DNA of 64,000 nucleotides from Hydrangea macrophylla. Taxonomy: Eukaryota > Streptophyta > Magnoliopsida > Cornales > Hydrangeaceae. Location: assembly GCA_033977485.1 (NCBI GenBank), contig CM066988.1, positions 8,039,501-8,103,500 on the forward strand. The letters run 5' to 3'. Each line of letters begins with the position of its first letter. Position 1 is the first letter of the stretch. The notes under the pieces are model-generated. The model was not told the origin of the DNA, ran no database searches, and saw nothing but the letters and a program-made list of their open reading frames with translations. The position numbers and the translations under genes were made by a program. Of this stretch, positions 31,266-39,159 are shown piece after piece.

Positions 31266-33706
31266 AATCTTGAAGATGTGGTCATAATTCATATATGTAC
31301 GGGACTAAAGCAGTAGGTAAGTCAATAAGATCACTAACCTGCATCACAAGCAAGGTATAGAGCAGCCATAGCAATATCCCATTTCTCCCCCAGTTTATAC
31401 AATGGATCATTCTCTCTAGATTTGCTCGTTATCTCGTCGGGTGCAAGTTTACTCACCCCAGCAGTGTCTTCAATGGGTCCCGGTGCAATCCCATTGACTC
31501 TAATACCATAGTCTGTCCCCCACTCCAATGCCAAGCTCCTTGTAATGCTATCAACAGCCGCCTGGAAAATACGGGAACTGTAAGCATACAACATTAATTA
31601 CATACATATAAGTATGTAGCAGTTGGTATCCTACATTGCTTTAAGCAATAACAGGACAACAAATCTCCTTGAATGAGGTCATTAAAGAACTTCATAATGA
31701 TGGCACTTTTTGTCCTATTGAGAATGGCTTTTTAAGAGATGTAGAAGGTTAGCATTTCCCAGTGAGCATATATATATGTATATATATGTATATCAAACAT
31801 ATACACGGACAGAAATTTTATCTTGGTAGATTAGCATGTTGTTTGACAAACCTTGGCAGCAGACACATGGATTTGATACCAACTTGCTGTGTAATGCAAA
31901 GTTGCACTTATGTTTATAATGATTCCATCACTAGACTGGTCCTTCCCTTGTCCTCCTTTCTTAAGATACTTGAGTGCTTCGTAGCACATCGTAAAAGTGC
32001 CAACAGCATCTATGTCTATAACTGCAAAGACCAATCGAATGAAGAAACGTTACATCGAAACACTCTTGAGCTTTCTATGGAATGAAAAGATCTTCAAAGA
32101 TTAACTTTGCATGGTACAAGACACTGCTTTTGTGAACCATATTACTCATCACCCATTTATGTAGCAATCTGGAATCATTTAGAATCAAAACACTAATTCG
32201 GGGAAGAAGACCGAACAAATTATTTGCGACTATTAGTATTATTTTTCTTCAAAGTGGGACGATATCATTCAAAATCATCACCAAGTCCATTAAAAAGGGA
32301 CATTTTGGGCCTTAAAACTTTTAGAAAGTGAGTAACAGCAATTTTACAAAATTTTTGAAAAAAGATTTATCAATTCCACTGTATTTCATTTACTTTTCCA
32401 TCTAAGATGTAAGATCTACAGTTCAAATCAACTCAAAATAACTTGGATAACTTCTACTAGGACATACAAAAATCTCAGGTTCGGCTCAAAAACACCATAA
32501 CCTTGGTTCTCATAAAAACCAGATAGAAAGTGAGGCTTCGACTGAATCATATCCTATTTTTTAGGCATTCCCAAATGTGCCCCAAGTTTCTGAGAGTAAG
32601 CACATATGTCAGCTGATAGGGGGGGGCAAAATAACTACCAGTTCGAAAGCCGTTAGGGGACAAATCCTCTGCTGGAACTAGGAAATTGCCAGCAGCAGCA
32701 TTTACAAGAATGTCAAGCTTTCCAAATTGCTTAATAGTTGATTCCAAAACTCGGACTACATCAACTCGTTTACGAACATCTCCTTCAAGCCCAATAGCCT
32801 ACAACACAAGTGACAAGAACGCAATTTTGCAATCAAAAACCCATAATAAGATCATATCCATGGAAATTATCTTAATTGCTCTCTACACCCACCAATTAAT
32901 GGAACTTTTTTTTATTACAATTTTACCCCACCACAAGAAATCCATAAAATTAATCTACACTCACCCCACCCCGTCAATAAACCCTGACTTTCACCACCAT
33001 CATTCTCTCTTTCTCCTTCTCGCCCTAACTAACAAAATCCACCCACCTAAGAGTAGATTTTTTGGTTTTTTTTTTTGTTTTTTTCCAAGTCAGAGCCATG
33101 GATAATGAAAGTCGTTTGGGGGCATATGGAGGCCAAGAGGTACAATCAGAAGACATTCGGTGCATGGGGTAGCATATTTTTCTTGTTCTTAATCGGTCTA
33201 CTCTCTTGACTTCTGAATAATGTGAAAATTTTCTAATGAATTATTTTCAATATTATAAATTCAATCACTTTAAAAATTTCAGTACTTCCATACTTAATTT
33301 TCAATTTTAACAAATGGAGCCTAATTCTTAAAATATCTGCATATATGTCGTAATCTACAGAATCATATTATGGAATATTCTTAAACACCCACAATAAGAA
33401 GAACCAAAAAAAAAAAAGAAGAAGAAGTACACGCAACTAGTGAGTAGTAATCATAGAATATTCTCTTGTAATAATTCCTAATTTTCTGTGCAACCAAAAA
33501 GAAATGAGAAACCAAATTACTTGAATGCCCTGAGATTGGAGAGCCGAAACAGCGGAGTCAAGGACGTGTTTGCGTCGACCCATGACGGCAATGGATGCAC
33601 CATGTTTGCCTAATTCAGCGGAAATCTCGTAACCAATTCCTGATGCCCCACCAGTCAACAAAGCTACTTTTCCTTTCATTATATCGGGCTTGAACGGCGA
33701 TCCCAT
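12042..33706 (-). CDS. Peroxisomal 2,4-dienoyl-CoA reductase (SDRB/DECR2 type), five exons
   Basis: NADPH-dependent short-chain dehydrogenase/reductase that reduces 2,4-dienoyl-CoA during beta-oxidation of unsaturated fatty acids in peroxisomes. Exons are 33706-33521, 32798-32639, 32021-31852, 31561-31339 and 12196-12042. Together they give 894 nt, or 297 aa plus stop, matching the ~298 aa of Arabidopsis At3g12800 as I recall it. Every intron is GT-AG and every junction keeps phase (0, 1, 0, 1). Residues 18-25 (TGGASGIG) form the cofactor-binding loop, NAAAG is at 95-99, ATLHYTASWYQIHVSAAK at 155-172, and residues 295-297 are SKL, a type 1 peroxisomal signal. The ATG at 33706 matches the family start (M-x-SPFKPD). 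Intron 4 is 19,142 bp and full of transposable elements. No disabling change was seen. Confidence 0.94.
12197..13574. other. Reductase intron 4, first part
   Basis: Intronic sequence between exon 5 and the LINE fragment. No ORF or element boundary that I can support. Confidence 0.5.
13575..14255 (-). pseudogene. 5'-truncated RTE-type LINE, reverse transcriptase C-terminus
   Basis: The minus-strand translation has the signature tail of plant RTE-clade LINE polyproteins: FRYLGSMI, WLKWRSAFGVLCD, KLKGKFYRTAIRPAM, YGTECWA, EMRMLRWMCGKTRKDRIRNE and LRWFGHVQ. A downstream block reads GRGRPRLTWE, RIHTTDPN and stop. Only about the last 220 residues are present; catalytic reverse-transcriptase motifs and the endonuclease are missing, as usual for a 5'-truncated insertion. 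A stop follows FGHVQ, so it is dead. It lies in intron 4 of the reductase gene, immediately left of the solo LTR. Confidence 0.85.
14693..14704 (+). promoter_or_regulatory. TATA box of the solo LTR
   Basis: TCTATATAACC precedes a purine-rich leader. Transcription from it would run antisense to the reductase gene inside intron 4. Confidence 0.5.
15130..15790 (+). repeat. Tandem repeat of about 190 bp inside the solo LTR
   Basis: About 3.5 diverged copies. The marker AAATCTG recurs at 15152, 15343, 15525 and 15716 (spacing 191, 182, 191), each followed by TTTTTTTGTGGAGAAAG-like and AACTCTT blocks. Confidence 0.8.
16461..16875 (+). repeat. Minisatellite of about 92 bp with TTCGTGACGAA cores
   Basis: The marker GCGGTGATTC recurs at 16576, 16668, 16755 and 16847. 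Each unit holds two CGGTTCTTCGTGA-type half units, and many contain the near-palindrome TTCGTGACGAA. The copia element has inserted into this array, which resumes at 22034-22110. Confidence 0.85.
16876..17038 (-). repeat. 3' LTR of the copia element
   Basis: TGTCAAATG...CTCTAACA on the plus strand, 163 bp, identical to the other LTR. Confidence 0.97.
17039..17050 (-). other. Polypurine tract of the copia element
   Basis: The minus strand reads CTTGAGGGGGAG directly before the 3' LTR. The stop codon of gag-pol (17046-17048) overlaps it. Confidence 0.85.
17046..21428 (-). CDS. Copia Gag-Pol polyprotein, intact
   Basis: Single 1460-aa polyprotein. The frame opens upstream with a GTG at 21455, but the first ATG (21426-21428, MADLDKP) is the likely start. 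Domains in order: gag with one CCHC knuckle (253-266, CDYCHRPHHTRANC); a Gly/Arg-rich stretch; aspartic protease DSGASDHM (376-383); integrase zinc site H510/H515/C541/C544 and catalytic D571, D634, E670 with 35 residues between the last two; reverse transcriptase with YVDD (1143-1146); and RNase H with D1306, E1348 and D1384. Every catalytic residue I could check is present and there is no internal stop or frameshift. It is antisense to the host solo LTR and in the same direction as the reductase gene whose intron holds it. Confidence 0.96.
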   Translation of the reverse strand: MADLDKPTVQTVVTPLDPNLKITTIPFNGQNYLKWSQAVELYLKARGKMGHLDGRITAPSTTDPGYDKWEIENSIIMSWLINSMVPEIGESFYRMKTARAIWDTVASTFSRRGNYAQEFELIRSIDRSEQGEMTVTQYYTFLTTSWDRVDHLQSFQPVCATDAEEYRKLLEKQRVFKFLQGLHSDYDAVRSRVLGMDVLPPLQEAFAYVQNEESRRSVMLSPTSTERSALVSVPPREGTQQQTVPSDRPVVICDYCHRPHHTRANCWTLHGRPPSSRGGRGGGRGGRGGRSAGRGGAARAHHSAVTETSDSTPGDTAPASEPSPLSSTELDSLRNLLARCTSSSATSTSSSFAQSGNVVEPARVFLSHSSSPWIIDSGASDHMSRSSNLFYDYKPCSGQDKVRIADGTFSSVSGKGLIRVTPSLPLTSVLHVPRFSHNLLSLSRITRDLNCCVTFFPSHCIFQDLITKRVIGSGRETQGLYFLDEKDEGEKLANNTVVLKNSTEDLMLWHRRLGHPSFSLLKFMFPSLVANYETSNSKFFCDACELGKHFKATYAPSNTRSSVPLALIHSDVWGPSRTASLKGHRWFVSFIDDCSRTTWLYMMKEKREVFSIFQNFHQMVCTQFGAVVKVFRSDNGGEYIDSGLSKFFCAHGIVHQTSCTDTPQQNGVAERKNRHLLDVARSLLFQVQAPRSYWGEAVLTAAYLINRLPTQVLNKQTPLEVLSHSSLSSSIPSRVFGCVCFVHNHSPNRGKLDPRAIKCVFVGYSPTQKGYKCYHPPSRKWFVTMDVTFRESQSYFIASTVPLQGESRCEGLPVSPMMIELETGRVEGEKPEMEKGEPEEGEGVVEEPRESELRVYSRGTWSKRRVRETPESNTGPISPLPLPFPLSDGDSGNSSDTPSLDLNDLDVPIAVRKGVRSCTQHPISNFVSYSHLSPSYKAFLSKISSVSIPNHVQEALADSKWKHAMTEEMKALRKTGTWELTKLPEGKKTVGCKWVYTVKHRADGSIERYKARLVAKGFTQTYGVDYEETFAPVAKMNSIRILLSLAANRDWPLRQFDVKNAFLHGDLEEEVYMDIPSGFEDSKTDGKVCRLKKSLYGLKQSPRAWFERFTRAMLLFGYRQSNADHTLFIKHSSKGKTTALIVYVDDIVLTGDDLEEMERLKKQLASEFEIKDLGVLKFFLGIELARSKHGIFISQRKYVLDLLKETGMLGSKACDTPMEQNQKLGDDSSGELVDRGSYQRLVGKLIYLSHTRPDIAFAVSVVSQFMHSPRESHQEAVFRILRYLKSAPGKGLHFMRHDHLMVEAYTDADWAGSITDRRSTSGYCTFVGGNLVTWRSKKQNVVARSSAEAEFRAMAQGICELLWIKSLLKDLKIELTDSMKLYCDNKAAISIAHNPVQHDRTKHVEIDRHFIKENINSGTICVPFVKTCDQVADVLTKAVGSRPFHTILDKLGMRDIFVPA
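21645..21826. repeat. 30-bp GC-rich tandem repeat in the copia leader
   Basis: Six copies, with GGCGCAGC-type markers at 21645, 21676, 21706, 21736, 21766 and 21796 (about 30-bp spacing). They lie in the 5' untranslated leader between primer site and gag. Several hold the GCTGCGGCGCAGC near-palindrome. Being a multiple of 3, they create spurious repeat ORFs on both strands. Confidence 0.85.
21859..21870 (-). other. Primer-binding site, initiator tRNA-Met type
   Basis: The minus strand reads TGGTATCAGAGC directly after the 5' LTR, the classic copia primer site. Confidence 0.93.
21871..22033 (-). repeat. 5' LTR of the copia element
   Basis: 163 bp, identical to the 3' LTR; ends at the CCTTT target duplication. 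Confidence 0.97.
22034..22110 (+). repeat. Remainder of the 92-bp minisatellite
   Basis: The array continues beyond the copia insertion with CTTTCAGTTCTTCGTGACGAA and a final TTCGGTTCTTTGTGACGAA-like unit, then leaves the repeat. Confidence 0.7.
22880..23640. repeat. Intronic sequence with a two-copy direct repeat of about 92 bp
   Basis: A block beginning AATGTGATAAAATTCCCC and ending GGCAAGAGAGGGC occurs at about 23056-23147 and again at about 23161-23252, with very few differences. No gene seen in the rest. Confidence 0.7.
23641..25030 (-). pseudogene. Mutator-like transposase remnant, left copy
   Basis: The minus-strand translation carries broken MuDR-type transposase blocks: KDGYGLDEKCHHAWLSEENA and KLRWYF near 24680-24800, a VCSLAF segment of the DDE region, then SNIVESWNGKIDEARHLLI, MIDIIRFKRW and FVQRCTT (23690-23880). 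Frames change and stops interrupt it, so it is inactive. Its outer end (about 24970-25030) matches the inverted outer end of the right copy, suggesting a terminal inverted repeat near 25030. Confidence 0.75.
25155..26830 (+). pseudogene. Mutator-like transposase remnant, right copy, inverted
   Basis: Homologue of the left copy on the opposite strand, roughly 80% identical by eye over about 1.3 kb. On the plus strand it shows SLAFPILGSEDTENWSSFLKELRSIL (25940-26040), the GVHPNLRSKLVYKMRKCAYAP region (26165-26230), an ARH-like stretch and FVQRCTT (26500-26540). A SWIM-type zinc-finger tail follows (CSCGK, one stop, then QHHGFPCSHA) near 26645-26700. Many stops and frameshifts. It extends further at its C-terminal end than the left copy. 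Confidence 0.75.
26831..28828. other. Unassigned intronic sequence beyond the Mutator-like copies
   Basis: Short ORFs, including a 106-aa one at 27139-27459 (minus), show nothing I recognise. Around 27040-27150 several CGGTT/GGTCGGT motifs recall the hAT MITE at 61247 but no bounded element could be drawn. 27640-27870 is GC-rich with GAAGAAG and GCCGCC, like a 5' UTR or captured gene fragment. Confidence 0.35.
28829..29096. repeat. Direct tandem duplication, about 143 bp unit
   Basis: Two copies of a block that starts GCCTAAGGTATGCCAC and ends GACAATAGGTTGATCTG lie side by side. The second also repeats CAAGTCGCCTC internally. Confidence 0.75.
29097..31233. other. Intron 4, sequence near exon 4, unassigned
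   Basis: ORFs on the minus strand (such as 104 aa at 29529-29843 and 85 aa at 30060-30317) are in a consistent direction and could be decayed transposon exons, but no motif is recognisable. Confidence 0.35.
31234..31262. repeat. CA microsatellite
   Basis: About 14 CA units, 77 bp inside intron 4 from the exon 4 donor. Confidence 0.9.
31339..31561 (-). CDS. Reductase exon 4
   Basis: Residues 173-246 plus one base, AAVDSITRS to LACDA. The donor is GCAG|GTTAGTG, which begins the 19.1-kb intron. Confidence 0.94.
31562..31851. other. Reductase intron 3
   Basis: GT-AG intron of 290 bp, nothing else seen. Confidence 0.85.
31852..32021 (-). CDS. Reductase exon 3
   Basis: Residues 116-172, VIDIDAVGTF to HVSAAK, with the active-site lysine K172. 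The acceptor is TTTGCAG|TT and the donor AAG|GTTTGT. Confidence 0.93.
32022..32638. other. Reductase intron 2
   Basis: GT-AG intron of 617 bp, no element identified. Confidence 0.85.
32639..32798 (-). CDS. Reductase exon 2
   Basis: Residues 63-115 plus one base, AIGLEGDVRK to NGFRT. The acceptor is TTGTAG|GCT and the donor ACTG|GTAG. It contains NAAAG. Confidence 0.93.
32799..33520. other. Reductase intron 1
   Basis: GT-AG intron of 722 bp, AT-rich, with T and A runs; no element identified. Confidence 0.85.
33521..33706 (-). CDS. Reductase exon 1
   Basis: Residues 1-62, from MGSPFKP to LQSQGIQ, including the TGGASGIG cofactor loop. It ends CAA|GTAATT in phase 0. Confidence 0.94.
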
Positions 33707-34019
33707 TGAATTGAACCCACAACCACAACTAACTTCCTCTCTCTCTCTCTCTGTCTCTCTCTCTTCCGGATTGGTTTGCAACCAATATTACACTTCCAAA
33801 AAGAGAATATAACGACTGTTCACATGATATAAAAGTTCAAATACTGGAATCTCCGCCGCCGGCTTAACATTTAGTACCTCTTTCCTCTTTTGACCGTTAA
33901 GTCTGTGTGGGCACCTACATCTTCTAAAAACTAAGGGGATCTCTGCGATAGGACGAGCAAGGGAGCATTTGTTGGACGGCTCGTCACGGAAGAAAGAATC
34001 AACAAATAAAGAGTAATAA
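33707..34019 (-). promoter_or_regulatory. 5' UTR and proximal upstream region of the reductase gene
   Basis: A CT/GA microsatellite at about 33738-33765 lies just before the start codon, as in many plant leaders. No confident TATA box was found. Confidence 0.45.
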
Positions 34020-34164
34020 TTGGGACACAATCTTCATACAACTTTCATACAACTTTTCAAAAAGATGTGTTTATCTCTCTCATGTGATGTCACTGGACCC
34101 CACAGTGACACAGGAAAGAGATAGACACATCTTTTGGGGAGATTGTATGAAGATTGTGCCCCAA
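34020..34164. mobile_element. Small foldback MITE upstream of the reductase gene
   Basis: A 145-bp near-palindrome. The ends read TTGGGACACAATCTTCATAC and its inverse, with one mismatch. The arms also share AGATGTGT-type blocks, so nearly the whole element folds back. Target duplications are not clear. Confidence 0.65.
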
Positions 34165-34611
34165 GTATTACCCACAAATAAATATGAAATTTGTAAAGTT
34201 TTGAAGCGCATAATTGCTATTTTTAAGGAATTATTTGCCCTCACTCATAAAGAGTTTGTTACAAGGTTTCTAGTAAATCTCATACAGGATACAACAAAGT
34301 CCAAAAATCTACCAGATAGCAATTCTGAAGATTTTAGAAAAGGCTCTATGAAATTGGTTTTTAACTGACACAAGAAATAGTGAATGTATGCTTGTAATTC
34401 ACATATTAAAATGAATAACCCACTTGTCTTATATAAACAACTTAGTTCATCTTCTAAAAGATGGCACCCCTTGGTTATGTCATTTCATTATGCATCTTTT
34501 CATAATAAGCATCATAGACACCTCTTAAAGGGTTACTACCTCTAACCAAAAGGCACTTATTGAATGGTGTCTATCAAATTTCTCTAAACAAACAATAATA
34601 ATAATTTATAC
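34165..34611. other. Unassigned sequence left of the TAT element
   Basis: Without the TAT element it would join 47788 onward. No gene or boundary identified. Confidence 0.4.
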
Positions 34612-34616
34612 ACAAT

Positions 34617-35756
34617 TGTTTACACCCTAATTTGGATTTGCCCAAGGCACATGACAATCACGTGGCTTGATGATGTCATCACAGCAGCAGGTAGGTCGAT
34701 GAATAGGGAGGAAGGCCGATTTAGAGGAAAGACCGATATCAGAGCCAGTGGTAGGTAGTGAGCATACAGCCAGTCGTTGAATATCGGGGTTAAGACTGAA
34801 GATAGGATGATACTGGATCTTCATGAGATACCTCAGTCTGAACAAGCAAGGCCAAGGTTGCACGGTAGTTGCAATGGTAGTATTAGAATCGATCAAATAA
34901 GACCGATGTCCAGCCATGAAGGTCCTACAGTAGAGACCAAAAGGAGCTTAGAAAGAAGATGTAATATCGGGCTTGGGAAATAATTGGTAAGCAATCTAGT
35001 AAGTAAGAAAATATCGGACAAAAGAGACCGATGGACGCTAGCAGCCTTCCTACGGAGAATAAGACCGAGGTCCATCAACCAACAAGGATCAAGCTACTCA
35101 GGGAAGGTTGAAATTGGTCAACCAGGGTCTGTTCACAAGGCTTTAAAGCAGTTGGCATGGAGAAAGAACATGTGTTTCGGGAGCTGGAAGAGAAGCAGTT
35201 ACATGAAGAGGAACGTGGCAGAAGTGGGAACATCAAATAGATGGTGGAAGGTGATCATGGCATAGAGAGTGGGGGCAGTAGCTTAGTTGTTCCTGAAAAT
35301 AAGGGACCACTACACATTTACCCCCACTAACATAAGCAGTTTTTCGTTCAAATTCTATAAATAGGACAGGTAGTGCAACATTTGAGGGGGCTAACACACA
35401 TGCCACTTCTGCGCTAGCAGACTTTAGTTTCTCCTCATAACAATATTGCTTTTGTTCTTGAATGATTTGCGAATTTTCTCCATGAGTGTTTGTTATTGTT
35501 CTTTGAACGTTTGTAGTCACTGTTTATTCAATCAATAAAGATGGTGAGGACTGTGGAGGTATTCCGAATCTCAGTCTGATTTGTTTTTTTTATTTGTTAT
35601 TTGTAATTACTTACTTGCATCAGAGTAGAGTAAAAACCAACATTTTTGTAATAATTCGCCTAAATTAGAAGTTAGATTGGGTTATCACAACCCCTTTTGA
35701 GTCCACACGGACTCTGGCACGCCCGACGCACACAACACCAGAAATTATTGTAAACA
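34617..35756 (+). repeat. 5' LTR of the TAT element
   Basis: TATA-like CTATAAATAG at about 35354-35363 and a poly(A) signal AATAAA at 35534-35539 set its U3-R-U5 layout. Confidence 0.94.
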
Positions 35757-35761
35757 ATTTT

Positions 35762-35779
35762 TGGCACGCCCGGTGGGAC
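35762..35779 (+). other. Primer-binding site of the TAT element
   Basis: TGGCACGCCCGGTGGGAC lies 5 bp inside the 5' LTR, at the expected place. I cannot name the matching tRNA with confidence. Confidence 0.75.
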
Positions 35780-35787
35780 TGTGTCAA

Positions 35788-38517
35788 ATGGCTTGAAAGG
35801 GAACACGATCCAAGGGGATTTCCCAAGAGATAGGCTCACGTGAACCTATCTTAGAACCCGTCATAGAACCCGTCATAGAACCCGTCTTGGAACCGGTCAT
35901 CAGCTCAGTAGCCAGTCAGACAGACTTATCGAACATGAGCAATCACTTGATGGAAATGTTTAGCCAACGCTTGGCTGAGATGTCCATTAGGTAGGATCAG
36001 ACTTTTACCCAAGTGAGGGAAATGTTCCGTGAGATAAGGGAGTGGAAGGAACACCAAGCGAGTGAACTTTCATAGCCATCCATCCCACCAACCTCCCTAT
36101 CTCAGGTTGAATTGGGGGCAAGTCAAAATGGCCCTTCTTCCTCCCGGACCGAAAAATACATTACCCTACCAAAGAGAGATGGTAAGGAAATCTTAGGAGA
36201 GGCCGGAAAGGCATCCCGGGTTGTGGTCCGACAAAACACCCCTATCAGGGAACCATTGATCGGTCTAAACGGGCAAGATTCAGACCGTTAGTGGGGAAGA
36301 ATCAATCCGTTGTTCGAAGACAACCCAGTCACCGAGGACGAGCCCATGGGGAATGATAGAATCTTTCCAGAACATGAGACCGGCATGGGAAGGGGGACCC
36401 CTATCCAAACAACTAGGGTAGATCGAGAGCAGATCGCCGAGGTCATTCGCCAAGACTTTGGCGGCCTACTCCGCAGAACCCAAAGGCCTATTTATCGGAG
36501 GCCGCATACCGATGCCATTGAAAGAGTGCCTTTTCCCCGAGATATAAGGTGCCCAATTTCACAACGTTTTCTGGTGAGGGAGACCAATCGACCATAGAAC
36601 ACATTGGTCGATTCCTGCTTCAGAGCAGAGAGGTGAGTCACCGAGGAGATATGCTACTAATGTTGTTCCCTATTCCTTGACTAGGGTAGCTTTTAGTTGG
36701 TACGTCAACTTAGCTTCGAGCTCATTCCACACATGGAACCAAATGGAGGAAGCGTTTCATGCCCAATTTTATCGAACTGAGCCCGAAGCTTCTATGGCCG
36801 ATTTGACTAGGCTGTATCAACTGGCAAGTGAATCGACTGAAGTATACATTTCCAGGTTCAAACGGGCTAAGCATCGTTGCAGGGTCATGTTACCCGAAGA
36901 AAAATTTGTCAATATAGCCCTTGGGGGACTTACCTTCGAACTAAGGAAAAAGTTTGAGGGCATGGGTTTCCGCGATCTCTTTGAGTTAGCAACTCGAGCT
37001 GCCCGATATGAGCGCATGCTCGAGGAAGAACAAGAAAGGAAAAATTCATCCAAAGGAACATATTATAGGGATCCCAATTATGACATTCATGCTACTGAAT
37101 GTGAAATCAGTACCGAAGTGGACGTGACCGAGATTATATCAAAAATGTCGTATCTATGCCAGCAGTTGCCTAAACCAACTGATGCGCAGTTGTCCTCGGT
37201 CATAAAATAGCCTTTTGAGGCCGACAAGCAATATTCATTCAACATTGCTATAGCTGACCAGATATTTGACTGTATGGTGGTCGATAGGCAAATTCGGCTT
37301 CCACATAACGTAAAATTACCTTCTGCTAATGAGCTGAAAGGGAAAGAGTACTGCAAATGGCATAACTCTTGGCGTCATACCACTAACAACTGCCTGGTGT
37401 TCTGAAATGTCTTGCAGGATATGATCGATAAGGGGAATCTAAAGTTTGTCGAAAAAGAGAAGGAAATAATGGGAGTTGATAGCAACCCATTTCCAGAGAT
37501 AGTGGGGGAAAACATGGTGGCACCTGATTTTACCAACTTACGCAGGCTAAGAGAAAAGATTAGCCTCAAATGAGCTGAAGTTTCTGAAACAAGCATGAGA
37601 GTAAACCAACGGGCGAAGGCAAGAGTGGCGTCTAGTATGGTGTCGGACGTGGCCAATCAAGAAGAGAGTAAGGTCCCAACTCTGCAATGGATGGTTGATT
37701 TGATCGAACAAGGGCTATATCCTAAATGCAAGGCTGAGGTAATCAAAACTCCCAAGCCAAATAAGGAAAGGGCGTCTCGGCCACCAAGTCTGAGAAGGCC
37801 GATTCAAAGTCGCCTCACGTATCCAAACCAAGAGTACCGCCGGAAGCCCGATATTTAGGAGCGTGAGAATTTTCGTGATGGACCAAGGCAGAAAAACAGG
37901 GATGTGAGAAGGAAAACGTACCAACGCCAAGACTGATCCCCACGCATGGTTATGCCATCACAAGCTGAAGTAAATCGTTGGAAAAGGGTGGAACACCCAA
38001 AATTCCCAGAGCATGCGTACTTCAGCAAGACGCAGAAACAGAGAATGTAGAGGCTGAGGCAGTCAGCTCGGGACTGGGAAGCTAGATACTACTTGGAAAA
38101 GAAGCGAGCAGATCAACAAAAGGACATGGTGCCAAGGGTAATCCTAAGCCATAAAGGAAAGGAAAAAATCGAGGTAGAAAACCGAGATATAAAACTTCAG
38201 AAGTTTGAAATACCATCAGTTCCGGAGGTGAACGAATCGGACTTAGACATGCCCGATATTGATTCGGATGACGAAGAAGCATTGGACAAATACATCCAGT
38301 TTGGAAGTATATTAAAAGATTTCTCGGTGAATATGGTGTACACGCTGCCGATGTCTTTCGGAGCGAAGCCCGACCAAGAATGCAAGATGGAGGGTGATGT
38401 GCATGAGGACAAGAGTCCATCAACTCCAATATTTGTCAACCAGGAAGTAAAAATAGAGAAGCCGAAGGTATCGGTGATCAGGCTGAAGATGAAAAAGGAA
38501 AGAAACCTGCTAAAGTA
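35788..38517 (+). pseudogene. TAT gag, interrupted by many stops
   Basis: The frame starts ATGGCT at 35788 but meets a TGA at codon 3 and further stops (after MSIR, ASELS, DSDR, SSVIK, NCLVF, SLK and others) plus at least one frameshift near 38470. Recognisable parts: a gag core at 36677-37130 (VAFSWYVNL, TWNQMEEAFHAQF, RFKRAKHRC) and a basic zinc-binding-like segment YCKWHNSWRHTTNNC near 37350-37395. It would encode the capsid. Most stops are TAG or TGA in places where relatives have Gln, Arg or Trp, as expected from C-to-T decay of methylated DNA. Confidence 0.85.
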
Positions 38518-39039
38518 GTCTTTGAGAAGCCGATAGAAGGAATGTCGCAACATCTGAAGCCATTATACATGAACGCAGCTATTGATGGAGTGCCATATCC
38601 GAGGGTGCTGATCGATAATGGAGTTGCGGTAAACATCCTACCATCCATTATGTTGCTAAAGTTGCAGCGTGATGAGAAAGAATTGATCCTAACTAAGCTT
38701 ACAGTCTATGGGTTCACAAGGACACCGGCGAAGACAAAAGGAATCCTCCCAGTAGAGCTTACTGTAGGAAAGAATACCACCATGACAGCTTTCTTTATTG
38801 TGGATTCTGGAGCCTCATATAATGCCTTGCTCGGTAGAGACTGGATCCATACCAGTTGGTGCATACCTTCAACTTTACATCAATTCTTGATTTTCTGGAA
38901 TGGTGACGAGGTGGAAGTGGTCTGGGCTGATCACAAGCCTTTCGTTGCCAGAATACATTACTCTCAGGCCGTTTTGTATGAAGACGATATCGGCCCTGTC
39001 AAATTCATCGGAATAGATAAAAATGGTAGCCGAGATTGA
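38518..39039 (+). pseudogene. TAT aspartic protease region
   Basis: It reads VFEKPIEGMSQHLKPLYMN, then PRVLIDNGVAVNILPS with a D-N-G active site, then VDSGASYNALLGRDWIH. It ends at a stop at 39037-39039 instead of running into reverse transcriptase. It processes the polyprotein in intact relatives. Confidence 0.85.
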
Positions 39040-39159
39040 CCACCATGGTGAAGGATCAAAGGAATCAATTGATTTAGGTGTACAAACAACTCGATCGGCC
39101 ATCAATCATGATTACGCCGATTGACAACGATGCAAAACTTAGTATCCCCAATGGACCAG

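Noticed and set aside
33707..33781. Upstream extension of reductase exon 1
   Set aside because: It would begin at a TTG in the CT-rich leader; the ATG at 33706 matches the family N-terminus.
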